Assembly: GCF_013055795.1 (NCBI RefSeq) | Contig: NZ_JABETO010000018.1 | Span: 1-64,000, forward strand | Length of the DNA stretch: 64,000 nucleotides | Reading direction: 5' to 3' | DNA from: Streptomyces sp. I05A-00742 | Lineage (GTDB): Bacteria > Actinomycetota > Actinomycetes > Streptomycetales > Streptomycetaceae | Translations under genes and position numbers: made by a program | Shown: one piece after another, positions 41,212-48,835 of the stretch | Layout: each line of letters starts with the position of its first letter | Position numbering within the stretch: the first letter of the stretch is position 1 | Notes under the pieces: generated by a model | Told to the model about the DNA's origin: nothing | Database searches by the model: none | The model's input: the letters and a program-made list of their open reading frames with translations, nothing else

Positions 41212-41483
41212 TTGTGGTTCCCCCAACGTACCGCATCCGTACGACCGCACGATGTGTCCGGACGGATTCGCCTGTGAGGGGCCAACGACGCCTGAGTGTA
41301 CGTGGTCCTGGCTCCGACGTCGAACAGATACCGCCGGGGTCGGTGGAAAACCCCCGGACAGGACGTGGTCCGCCCCCTGTTCCGAAGGGCTCGCGCGGGT
41401 CTCCGGGGCCGGGGCGTGGACGTCACGTACCGGTCCGTGGAACCTGCGCGCCCCCCGTGCGCGGGTTCTGCGACGATGCCCTT

Positions 41484-42728
41484 ATGACCGATGCCACCGC
41501 TCCCTTCCCCGCCGCCCAGGCACCCACCGACCGCCGGGTCTCCACCCGTATCGGGTCGATCTCCGAGTCCGCGACGCTCGCCGTGGACGCCAAGGCCAAG
41601 GCCCTCAAGGCCGCCGGGCGTCCGGTGATCGGCTTCGGCGCGGGCGAGCCGGACTTCCCGACGCCGGGCTACATCGTCGACGCCGCCGTGGAGGCCTGCC
41701 GCGATCCCAGGAACCACCGCTACACCCCGGCCGGCGGGCTCCCCGAGCTCAAGGCCGCCATCGCCGCGAAGACGCTGCGCGACTCGGGCTACGAGGTCGA
41801 GGCGTCCCAGGTGCTCGTCACCAACGGCGGCAAGCAGGCCATCTACGAGGCGTTCGCCGCGATCCTCGACCCGGGCGACGAGGTGATCGTCCCGGCGCCG
41901 TACTGGACCACGTACCCCGAGTCGATCCGGCTCGCGGGCGGCGTCCCGGTCGACGTCGTCGCCGACGAGACCACCGGCTACCGGGTCTCCGTCGAGCAGC
42001 TGGAGGCGGCCCGCACCGAGCGCACCAAGGTGCTGCTCTTCGTCTCCCCGTCCAACCCGACCGGCGCCGTCTACTCCCGCGCCCAGGTCGAGGAGATCGG
42101 CCGCTGGGCCGCGGAGCACGGGCTGTGGGTGCTGACGGACGAGATCTACGAGCACCTCGTCTACGGCGACGCCGAGTTCTCGTCGCTGCCGGTGGTCGTG
42201 CCCGAGCTGCGGGACAAGTGCATCGTGGTCAACGGTGTCGCCAAGACGTACGCGATGACGGGCTGGCGCGTGGGGTGGATCATCGGCCCCCAGGACGTGG
42301 TGAAGGCCGCGACCAACCTCCAGTCGCACGCCACGTCCAACGTGAGCAACGTCGCCCAGCGCGCGGCCCTGGCCGCCGTCGCCGGCGACCTGACGGCCGT
42401 CGAGGAGATGAAGGTCGCCTTCGACCGCCGCCGCCGCACGATCGTTCGTATGCTCAACGAGATCGACGGCGTCCTCTGCCCCGAGCCGGAGGGCGCGTTC
42501 TACGCCTACCCGTCGGTCAAGGCGCTGCTCGGCAAGGAGATCCGCGGCAAGCGGCCCGCCACCTCCGTGGAGCTGGCGGCGCTCATCCTGGAGGAGGCCG
42601 AGGTCGCGGTCGTCCCTGGTGAGGCGTTCGGCACCCCGGGCTACCTGCGCCTGTCGTACGCGCTCGGCGACGAGGACCTGACCGAGGGCGTCTCGCGGAT
42701 CCAGAAGCTGCTGGCCGAGGCGCGCTGA
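41484..42728 (+). CDS. Pyridoxal-phosphate aminotransferase, aspartate-aminotransferase-like
   Basis: 414 residues of fold type I, subgroup I-gamma. PLP contacts are readable: GFGAGEPDFPTPGYIVDAAV near the start, SPSNPTGAVYSR, the aspartate in VLTDEIYEHL, VVNGVAKTYAMTGWRVGW with the Schiff-base lysine, and the substrate arginine near YLRLSYALG. These fit an aspartate or prephenate aminotransferase. ATG 41484 has no ribosome site, so the transcript may be leaderless. The 272-base region upstream holds no clear promoter. Confidence 0.93.
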   Translation: MTDATAPFPAAQAPTDRRVSTRIGSISESATLAVDAKAKALKAAGRPVIGFGAGEPDFPTPGYIVDAAVEACRDPRNHRYTPAGGLPELKAAIAAKTLRDSGYEVEASQVLVTNGGKQAIYEAFAAILDPGDEVIVPAPYWTTYPESIRLAGGVPVDVVADETTGYRVSVEQLEAARTERTKVLLFVSPSNPTGAVYSRAQVEEIGRWAAEHGLWVLTDEIYEHLVYGDAEFSSLPVVVPELRDKCIVVNGVAKTYAMTGWRVGWIIGPQDVVKAATNLQSHATSNVSNVAQRAALAAVAGDLTAVEEMKVAFDRRRRTIVRMLNEIDGVLCPEPEGAFYAYPSVKALLGKEIRGKRPATSVELAALILEEAEVAVVPGEAFGTPGYLRLSYALGDEDLTEGVSRIQKLLAEAR

Positions 42729-42732
42729 CGCG

Positions 42733-42766
42733 ACGAGGCACCCCCGTCGGCGAGGGGGTGCCTCGT
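42733..42766 (+). terminator. Terminator after the aminotransferase gene
   Basis: ACGAGGCACCCCC (42733-42745) pairs perfectly with GGGGGTGCCTCGT (42754-42766), and TCTCGTTTTC follows. Confidence 0.9.
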
Positions 42767-42840
42767 TCTCGTTTTCGGGCCGTTCCCCGTTCAGGGAAAC
42801 GCCCTTCCGGTCGGCCGGGTCGATACGGCAGGATCCGGGA

Positions 42841-43869
42841 ATGGAGAACGTTCGCGACGTCCGTCTGCTGCCGAAGGCCCATCTGCACCTCCACTTCACC
42901 GGCTCGATGCGCCCCGCGACCCTGCTGGAGCTCGCCGACAAGTACGGGGTGCACCTGCCGGAGGCCCTGAGCGGCGGCGAACCCCCGAGCCTGCGGGCCA
43001 CGGACGAACGCGGCTGGTTCCGGTTCCAGCGGCTCTACGACATCGCCCGCTCCTGCCTGCGCTCCCCCGAGGACATCCAGCGGCTGGTGTTCGAGGCCGC
43101 CGAGGAGGACGTCCGGGACGGCTCGGGCTGGCTGGAGATCCAGGTCGACCCCACCTCGTACGCGCCCCGGCTGGGCGGCCTGATCCCCGCGATCGAGATC
43201 ATCCTGGACGCGGTGGAGCGCGCCTCCCGCGACACGGGCCTCGGGATACGGGTCCTCGTCGCCGCGAACCGGATGAAGCACCCCCTGGACGCCCGGACGC
43301 TCGCCCGGCTCGCCGTGCGCTACGCCGACCGCGGCGTGGTCGGCTTCGGCCTCTCCAACGACGAGCGGCGCGGCCTCGCCCGCGACTTCGACCGCGCCTT
43401 CCAGATCGCCCGCGAGGGCGGCCTGCTCGCCGCCCCGCACGGCGGCGAGCTCGCCGGCCCCGGCAGCGTCCGCGACTGCCTCGACGACCTCCACGCCGGC
43501 CGCGTCGGCCACGGCGTCCGCGCCGCCGAGGACCCCCGCCTCCTCCGCAAGCTCGCCACCCGCGGCGTCACCTGCGAGGTCTGCCCCTCCTCCAACGTCG
43601 CCCTCGGCGTCTACGAAAAACCCTCCGACGTCCCCCTCCGCACCCTCTACGAAGCCGGCGTCCCCATGGCCCTCGGCGCCGACGACCCCCTCCTCTTCGG
43701 CTCCCGCCTGGCCGCCCAGTACGAGCTGGCCCGCGAGCACCACGCCTTCACGGACGAGGAGCTGGCGGAGCTGGCCCGGCAGTCGGTACGCGGGTCGGTG
43801 GCGCCGGCGGACGTGCGGGGGCGGATGCTGGCGGGGATCGACGCGTGGGTGGGGGGTGGGGCGGCGTAG
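42841..43869 (+). CDS. add: Adenosine deaminase family protein
   Basis: 342 residues. Metal ligands are readable: PKAHLHLHFTGSM (HxH near residue 17-19), HGGELAGPG (HxxE, here HGGE rather than the usual HAGE), VGHGVRA, and the aspartate pair in LGADDPLLFG. SSNVALGVY is typical. The protein deaminates adenosine or a related base or nucleoside; the substrate should be treated as unproven. The start has a weak AGGATC. A bidirectional repeat element separates it from the convergent murB. Confidence 0.9.
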   Translation: MENVRDVRLLPKAHLHLHFTGSMRPATLLELADKYGVHLPEALSGGEPPSLRATDERGWFRFQRLYDIARSCLRSPEDIQRLVFEAAEEDVRDGSGWLEIQVDPTSYAPRLGGLIPAIEIILDAVERASRDTGLGIRVLVAANRMKHPLDARTLARLAVRYADRGVVGFGLSNDERRGLARDFDRAFQIAREGGLLAAPHGGELAGPGSVRDCLDDLHAGRVGHGVRAAEDPRLLRKLATRGVTCEVCPSSNVALGVYEKPSDVPLRTLYEAGVPMALGADDPLLFGSRLAAQYELAREHHAFTDEELAELARQSVRGSVAPADVRGRMLAGIDAWVGGGAA

Positions 43870-43881
43870 GGGGGCGCACAT

Positions 43882-43966
43882 CAGCCCGTCCGGCGTTTGA
43901 GGACGCGCGCCGCAGGCGTGCTCGGGGGTGCGGGGGCTTGCCCCCGCAAGAAACGGTGAAATGGGG
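43882..43966. repeat. Single copy of the Streptomyces intergenic element
   Basis: CAGCCCGTCCGGCGTTTGAG, then GACGCG and a central hairpin (TGCGGGGG/CCCCCGCA at 43929-43948), end with CAAGAAACGGTGAAA. The element lies between the convergent add and murB genes, so the hairpin is well placed as their common terminator. Confidence 0.8.
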
Positions 43967-44000
43967 GTGCCCCCTCTGGGGGAGGGGTTGGGGCATCCCC

Positions 44001-45056
44001 CTAAAGGCTGACCCCCACCGTCACCGGCTCATTCACCAGCGTCACCCCAAACGCGTCCCGCACCCCATCCCGCACCTCACGGGCGAGAGCCAGCAGATCC
44101 TCCGTCGTCGCGGCCCCCCGGTTCGTGAGAGCCAGCGTGTGCTTGGTCGAGATCCGGGCAGCCCCACCCCCGTACCCCTTGGTGAATCCCGCCTTGTCGA
44201 TCAGCCACGCGGCAGAGGTCTTCACCAGCCCGTCCCCCGCCGGATAGGCGGGCGGGACGACGTCCGCCCCGAGCCGCTCCGCCGCCCGCGCCAGGAACGC
44301 GGCATGCTGCTCGGCCGTGAGGACGGGGTTCATGAAGAAGGACCCCGCGGACCAGGTGTCGTGATCCTCCGGATCGAGCACCATGCCCTTGCCGGCGCGC
44401 AGCCGCAGCACGGTCTCCCGGGCGGCGGCGGCGGGGACACGGTCCCCGGCCCCGACACCTAGGGCGCGGGCGGTCTCGGGGTACTTGAGAGGGGCGGAGA
44501 GCCCACCCGCGTCCTCCAGGGCGAAGCGGACGCGGAGGACGACGTAGCGGGCGGGGTCGGCCTTGAACCGGCTGTGCCGGTAGGAGAAGCCGCACTCGGC
44601 GTTCGGCAGGACGACGGTCTCACCGGTCCGGCGGTCGTAGGCGACGACCTCCGTGATCACGGAGGAGACCTCCTGGCCGTAGGCGCCCACGTTCTGGATC
44701 GGGGTGGCCCCGGCCGAGCCGGGGATGCCGGCCAGGCACTCGATGCCGGCGAGCCCGGCCTCGACGGTCCGGGCGACGGCGTCGGACCAGTTCTCGCCGG
44801 CGGCGAGCTCCAGACGGGTCCCCTGGAGTGTGAATCCGGTGGTAGCGATGCGCAGAGCTGTGCCACTGAAACCTTTGTCGGAGATCACGAGGTTGCTGCC
44901 GCCGCCGATGATCAGCAGCGGCGTCCCGGCCGCGTCCGCCTCGCGCACGGTCGCGATCACTTCCTCGTCGGTGACGGCCGTGACCAGCCGGGTCACGGGG
45001 CCACCGAGGCGGAAGGTGGTCAGGGGGGCGAGGGGGGTGTCGTGGAGTTCCTGCAC
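44001..45056 (-). CDS. murB: UDP-N-acetylenolpyruvoylglucosamine reductase
   Basis: 351 residues. FAD-binding motifs are intact: LLIIGGGSNLVISDKGFSGT and AGIPGSAGATPIQNVGAYGQ; the substrate-binding segment CGFSYRHSRFK and the catalytic serine region (TWSAGSFFMNPVL) follow. It reduces the enolpyruvyl ether to UDP-MurNAc in peptidoglycan synthesis. The start is GTG 45054-45056 with only weak ribosome-site support. It is separated from the MFS gene by 43 bases. Confidence 0.95.
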   Translation of the reverse strand: MQELHDTPLAPLTTFRLGGPVTRLVTAVTDEEVIATVREADAAGTPLLIIGGGSNLVISDKGFSGTALRIATTGFTLQGTRLELAAGENWSDAVARTVEAGLAGIECLAGIPGSAGATPIQNVGAYGQEVSSVITEVVAYDRRTGETVVLPNAECGFSYRHSRFKADPARYVVLRVRFALEDAGGLSAPLKYPETARALGVGAGDRVPAAAARETVLRLRAGKGMVLDPEDHDTWSAGSFFMNPVLTAEQHAAFLARAAERLGADVVPPAYPAGDGLVKTSAAWLIDKAGFTKGYGGGAARISTKHTLALTNRGAATTEDLLALAREVRDGVRDAFGVTLVNEPVTVGVSL

Positions 45057-45099
45057 GGCGACAAGGGTACGGGGGCGGCGCGGTCCGCCCCCGCCCCGG

Positions 45100-46515
45100 C
45101 TAGGCCCGGACCGGCTCCGGGGCGTCCACCGGCGCCGCGGAGCGCCGCCGGGCCCGCGGTATCAGCGCCGCGGCCACGGCCGCCAAGGCGACACCCCCGG
45201 CCCCGATCCACAGCGCCGGCACCGTCCCGTCGACGAACTGCTGGGACGACCCGAACCCGCCGCGGGCGGCGAAGACCGAGCCGAGGACGGCGACGCCGAA
45301 CGCGCCGCCCAGTTCGCGCAGCGCGCTGTTCGCGCCGGACGCGATGCCCTGCTCGGCGGGGCGGACGGAGCCCATGGCGAGGGCCGAGGCGGGCGCGAAG
45401 TAAAGCGCCATGCCGACGCCGTTGAGGACCAGTGCGGGGAGCTGGTCGGTGTAGGAGAGGTCGGCGGAGAGCACCAGGGCGTAGTAGGCGAGTCCGACCG
45501 CCTGGAGCGCCAGGCCCCAGACGACGACGATGCGGCCCCCTATGCGGTCGGCGAGCAGGCCCGCGAGCGGGGCGACGATCAGCGACATCCCGGTCCAGGG
45601 GAGCATCCGCAGTCCTGCCTCGGTGGGCGAGTAGCCGCCGACGCCCTGGAGGAACTGGCTGAGCAGGAAGATCGAGCCGAACATGCCGAAGAACATGAGC
45701 AGTCCGGCCGCGTTGACGCCGCTGAAGGCACGGCTGCGGAAGAGCCGCATGGGAAGCATGGGCTTCTCGTGGGTGATGCTGTGGCGGACGAACGCCAGGA
45801 GCAGGACGGCGCCGGCGATCAGCCCGGTGAGCACGCGGCCGCCGGTCCAGCCATGGGTGTTGACGTTGACGACGCCGAAGACGATGCCGAACAGGCCGCT
45901 GCTGACGAGGGCCGTGCCGACGAGGTCGAGGCGGGCGTCCGGGGCGTGGGACTCGGCGACGCGGAGCCGGACGAGCGGCAGCAGGAGCAGTCCGATGGGG
46001 ACGTTCAGCCAGAAGATCCAGTGCCAGGAGATGTGTTCCGTGAGCCCGCCGCCGATGAGCGGCCCGGTGGCGACGGCGAGGCCGTTGATCGCGCCCCAGA
46101 TGCCGAAGGCCGTGCCGCGCCGCTCGGGCGGGGTGGCCGCGGTGAGCAGGGTGAGGCTCAGCGGCGTCATGATCGCGGCGCCGACGCCCTGGAGGGCGCG
46201 GAAGGCGATCAGCCCGTCGATGCCGGAGGACAGGGCGGCGCCCGCGGAGGCGGCGGTGAAGAGTGCGATGCCGATGGCGAAGCACCGGCGGCGGCCGAAC
46301 CGGTCGCCGAGCGCGGCGCCGAGCATCAAGAGGACGGCATAGGTGAGCGTATAGGCGCTGACGGTCCATTCGAGGTCTTCGAGCGATCCGCCGAGGTCCT
46401 CGCGGATGGAGGGCAGTGCGGTGGTGACGACGAGATTGTCCAGCGCGGCCATGAAACCGGCGGCGCCGGCGACGACGAGCGCCCAGAAGGCCCGTCGCGG
46501 GGCGTGCTGATCCAT
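45100..46515 (-). CDS. MFS drug exporter, DHA2 (EmrB/QacA) family
   Basis: 471 residues with 14 predicted membrane helices. The conserved motifs are there: MAALDNLVVTTALPSIREDL near the start, LGAALGDRFGRRRCFAIGIA (motif A), and GPLIGGGLTEHISWHWIFWL (motif C). It is a proton-driven exporter of hydrophobic or cationic compounds; the substrate cannot be read. GGGGGAGAA precedes ATG 46515. It lies downstream of its probable repressor, whose half-site TTAGT...TAA also occurs in front of this gene. Confidence 0.93.
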   Translation of the reverse strand: MDQHAPRRAFWALVVAGAAGFMAALDNLVVTTALPSIREDLGGSLEDLEWTVSAYTLTYAVLLMLGAALGDRFGRRRCFAIGIALFTAASAGAALSSGIDGLIAFRALQGVGAAIMTPLSLTLLTAATPPERRGTAFGIWGAINGLAVATGPLIGGGLTEHISWHWIFWLNVPIGLLLLPLVRLRVAESHAPDARLDLVGTALVSSGLFGIVFGVVNVNTHGWTGGRVLTGLIAGAVLLLAFVRHSITHEKPMLPMRLFRSRAFSGVNAAGLLMFFGMFGSIFLLSQFLQGVGGYSPTEAGLRMLPWTGMSLIVAPLAGLLADRIGGRIVVVWGLALQAVGLAYYALVLSADLSYTDQLPALVLNGVGMALYFAPASALAMGSVRPAEQGIASGANSALRELGGAFGVAVLGSVFAARGGFGSSQQFVDGTVPALWIGAGGVALAAVAAALIPRARRRSAAPVDAPEPVRA

Positions 46516-46531
46516 TTCTCCCCCTACTTAT

Positions 46532-46545
46532 TTATCAGTCACTAA
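46532..46545 (-). promoter_or_regulatory. Putative TetR operator before the MFS gene
   Basis: On the minus strand TTAGTGACTGATAA is an imperfect palindrome 16 bases upstream of the start codon. It matches the sequence at 47150-47163 in the pattern TTAGTNNCTNNTAA. This suggests one repressor controls both genes. Confidence 0.6.
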
Positions 46546-46590
46546 CTTTGCGGGTCAAAAGAAAGTCCGGCCCGCGGGGGCCGGACCGGG

Positions 46591-47139
46591 TCAGTCCTGC
46601 TCGGAGGGCAGACCGTCCCACACCCGGTGCTCGGCCGGGAAACCCAGCGAGACCAGGCTGTTGATGAGCATCCCGTGCCCCATAAACCGGGCGGTCGCCT
46701 CCGCGTCGCCGCCCAGCGCGAGGTGGGCGTGGTCGTGGATCTGCTCCCAGCGCTCCCGGATCGGGCGGCCGAACTCCATATCCCCCGCCGCTTCGGCGGA
46801 GGCGACCGCGACGCACATCTGCAGGAGCATCAGCAGCGTTTCCTTGTCGCGGGCGATGAGGTGCTCGTACGCCACGCCCATCGCCACCTTGCGACCCTCG
46901 GTCGGCACGCCCTCGGCGGCCTCCGCGAAGGTGCGGACGATCTTCTCCTGACACGCCTCGACGGCCGCCAGGAAGATCGCCTGCTTGCCGGGGAAGAGGC
47001 GGAAGAGGTAGGGCTGCGAGACCCCCACCCGGCGGGCGATCACCTCCGTCGAGGTGCCGTGGTAGCCACCCCGCGCGAACTCCGTGACCGCCGCCCGGAC
47101 GACGCTCGCGCGCCGCTCCTCCGCGCTCATCCTGACCAT
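46591..47139 (-). CDS. TetR-family transcriptional regulator
   Basis: 182 residues. The N-terminal helix-turn-helix is SAEERRASVVRAAVTEFARG, then GYHGTSTEVIARRVGVSQPY, with LFRLFPGKQAIFLAAVEACQ completing the domain. The variable C-terminal half is the ligand and dimer domain; the ligand is unknown. ATG 47139 is 10 bases beyond the operator; a downstream ATG (47130) is an alternative. It lies 75 bases upstream of the exporter gene and presumably represses it. Confidence 0.92.
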   Translation of the reverse strand: MVRMSAEERRASVVRAAVTEFARGGYHGTSTEVIARRVGVSQPYLFRLFPGKQAIFLAAVEACQEKIVRTFAEAAEGVPTEGRKVAMGVAYEHLIARDKETLLMLLQMCVAVASAEAAGDMEFGRPIRERWEQIHDHAHLALGGDAEATARFMGHGMLINSLVSLGFPAEHRVWDGLPSEQD

Positions 47140-47149
47140 GGAGAGAAGA

Positions 47150-47163
47150 TTAGTGGCTACTAA
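47150..47163 (-). promoter_or_regulatory. Putative TetR operator before its own gene
   Basis: TTAGTGGCTACTAA is a palindrome with arms TTAGT/ACTAA. It lies 10 bases upstream of the tetR start codon and is repeated with a one-position change before the exporter gene. Confidence 0.6.
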
Positions 47164-47199
47164 CTAACCTCGCAACCCCCGACCCCGGCCCCCGCGGAC

Positions 47200-47634
47200 C
47201 TATGCCAGCCGGACCACGGCCCGCGACATGCCGAGCACCTTCTGGCCGGCGCTGCGCGCCAGCAGGTCGACGCGCACGGTCCGCGCCTCGTCGTCCAGCT
47301 TGGCCGCGACCTTGGCGCTGACCTCGATGACCGCGCCCTCGTCGTCGTTCGGCACGACGACCGGCTTGGTGAAGCGGACCCCGTACTCGGCCACCGCTCC
47401 CGGGTCACCGGTCCAGTCGGTGACCACGCGGATCGCCTCGGCCATGGTGAACATGCCGTGCGCGATCACATCCGGGAGCCCGACCTCCTTGGCGAACCGC
47501 TCGTTCCAGTGGATCGGGTTGAAGTCCCCCGAGGCGCCCGCGTAGCGCACCAGGGTGGCGCGGGTCACGGGGAACTCCCGCGCCGGCAGCTCGGTGCCGA
47601 CCTCGACCTCGTCGTAGGAAACCTTGGCCGTCAT
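47200..47634 (-). CDS. MaoC-type (R)-hydratase, HadB-like subunit
   Basis: 144 residues. The hot-dog-fold hydratase-2 motif YAGASGDFNPIHWNERFAKE holds the catalytic Asp and His, and GLPDVIAHGMFTMAEAIRVV follows. It corresponds to the catalytic HadB-type half. The start ATG 47634 shares a base with the stop codon of the gene before it (TGATG), with GAGGAGG upstream, so the two proteins should be made together as a heterodimer. The enzyme hydrates or dehydrates 3-hydroxyacyl thioesters. The substrate is unknown; mycolic acids are absent from Streptomyces. Confidence 0.9.
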   Translation of the reverse strand: MTAKVSYDEVEVGTELPAREFPVTRATLVRYAGASGDFNPIHWNERFAKEVGLPDVIAHGMFTMAEAIRVVTDWTGDPGAVAEYGVRFTKPVVVPNDDEGAVIEVSAKVAAKLDDEARTVRVDLLARSAGQKVLGMSRAVVRLA

Positions 47635-48101
47635 CACGCCTCCTCGGCAGCGGCTTCTTCGGGGCCCCGGGCCACCAGCATCGTGTGGGCGGTCACGACG
47701 TGCTCGCCGTGCTCGTCGTGGACCTCGCCGCGGATCGTCAGCAGGTCGTTGCCCGCCATCGACTTGATCGACTCGATGGTGGAGGTGACCGTCAGCCGGT
47801 CGCCCGCGCGGACCGGGCGGACGTACGCGAACTTCTGGTCACCGTGGACGACGCGGCTGTAGTCGAGCCCCAGCTGCGGGTCCTGGATCACCTGGCCCGC
47901 GGCCCGGTACGTGATCGCGAACACAAAGGTCGGCGGGGCGATCACATCCGGGTGACCGAACGCCTTGGCGGCCTCGGTGTCGGTGTACACCGGATTCGCG
48001 TCGCCGATGGCCTCGGCGAATTCACGGATCTTCTCGCGGCCGACCTCATAAGGGGCGGTGGCCGGATAGGTCCGGCCGACGAAGGACTGGTCGAGCGCCA
48101 T
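47634..48101 (-). CDS. MaoC-like N-terminal hydratase subunit, HadA/HadC-like (UPF0336)
   Basis: 155 residues, ATG 48101 after AGGAGGT. MALDQSFVGRTYPATAPYEV, then REKIREFAEAIGDANPVYTD and PDVIAPPTFVFAITYRAAGQ, matches the UPF0336 (MaoC N-terminal) family. It lacks the complete Asp/His pair and so would be the structural partner of the next gene. The gene order rpmG-hadA-hadB corresponds to the M. tuberculosis order before trpT-secE-nusG (recalled). Here aminotransferase, add, murB and the exporter operon have been inserted between hadB and tRNA-Trp. Confidence 0.9.
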   Translation of the reverse strand: MALDQSFVGRTYPATAPYEVGREKIREFAEAIGDANPVYTDTEAAKAFGHPDVIAPPTFVFAITYRAAGQVIQDPQLGLDYSRVVHGDQKFAYVRPVRAGDRLTVTSTIESIKSMAGNDLLTIRGEVHDEHGEHVVTAHTMLVARGPEEAAAEEA

Positions 48102-48134
48102 CGGCTCGGTACCTCCTGGGTGTGGATACGCCAC

Positions 48135-48165
48135 GAGGCCGCCCCCGGGAATCGGGGACGGCCTC
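48135..48165 (-). terminator. Hairpin downstream of rpmG
   Basis: GAGGCCG and CGGCCTC with CCCCG/CGGGG form a 13-bp stem with one mismatch, 15 bases beyond the stop codon. Confidence 0.75.
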
Positions 48166-48180
48166 ATGAACGACTGTGCG

Positions 48181-48345
48181 TTATCGCGTTTCGCGGTGCG
48201 CGGTGTGCGCGTTGCAACGCGGGCAGTGCTTCTTCATCTCAAGACGGTCCGGATCATTACGCCGGTTCTTCTTGGTGATGTAGTTCCGCTCCTTGCACTC
48301 CACGCAGGCCAGCGTGATCTTCGGGCGGACGTCGGTGGCAGCCAC
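48181..48345 (-). CDS. rpmG: 50S ribosomal protein L33
   Basis: 54 residues starting GTG 48343-48345, preceded by AAGGAGC. The zinc-binding pattern is CVEC at 14-17 and CPRC at 41-44, so it is the cysteine-containing (C+) form. NYITKKNRRNDPDRLEMKKH is the usual L33 core. Streptomyces often have further L33 copies that lack the cysteines and are expressed without zinc; none is in this window. Confidence 0.97.
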   Translation of the reverse strand: MAATDVRPKITLACVECKERNYITKKNRRNDPDRLEMKKHCPRCNAHTAHRETR

Positions 48346-48429
48346 GTGAGTGCTCCTTGACGGATGGACGGATGAACGCAGACAAGAGTAGCCGATCGGA
48401 GGACCGACCCCGCAATCGGCTACTATGTG

Positions 48430-48502
48430 TAGCGGTGACCGGACTTGAACCGGTGACACAGCGATTATGAGCCGCTTGCTCTACCGACTGAGCTACACCG
48501 CT
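48430..48502 (-). tRNA. tRNA-Met (CAT), elongator type
   Basis: The acceptor pair AGCGGTG/CACCGCT, D arm TAGCTCAGTCGGTAGAGC, anticodon loop CTCATAA with anticodon CAT and T arm CCGGTTCAAGTCCGG are complete on the minus strand. The first acceptor pair A-T and ordinary D loop indicate the elongator rather than the initiator form. Discriminator A; CCA not encoded. Confidence 0.95.
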
Positions 48503-48553
48503 GTGATGCGGGAGAACCTCCCCGCCCGAAGGCGGGGAAACCTCTCACACCAG

Positions 48554-48626
48554 AGCCCCAAAACGGAATCGAACCGTTGACCTTCTCCTTACCATGGAGA
48601 CGCTCTGCCGACTGAGCTATTGGGGC
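48554..48626 (-). tRNA. tRNA-Thr (GGT)
   Basis: The acceptor GCCCCAA/TTGGGGC, the D arm TAGCTCAGTCGGCAGAGC, the anticodon loop ATGGTAA with anticodon GGT, and the T arm ACGGTTCGATTCCGT are complete on the minus strand. It lies 52 bases upstream of tRNA-Met and the two may be cotranscribed. Confidence 0.95.
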
Positions 48627-48835
48627 GAGCGAGGAAGACATTACACGCTCTGCGGCCGAAGGTGAAATCCGTATCGGGACGCCCCCGACCGGAGGGCCCG
48701 TGCACCGCTTCAGGGTGACTCCGGGGCCACACCAGTACGACTATTCCCCGCTCGTCGTCGCTTGCTCGAACCCGCTCCCCCCGCGGCCTAGGCTCGGACC
48801 ACGCTGCGCGAATGCCCCGGACCGTAGGGAGCGCG

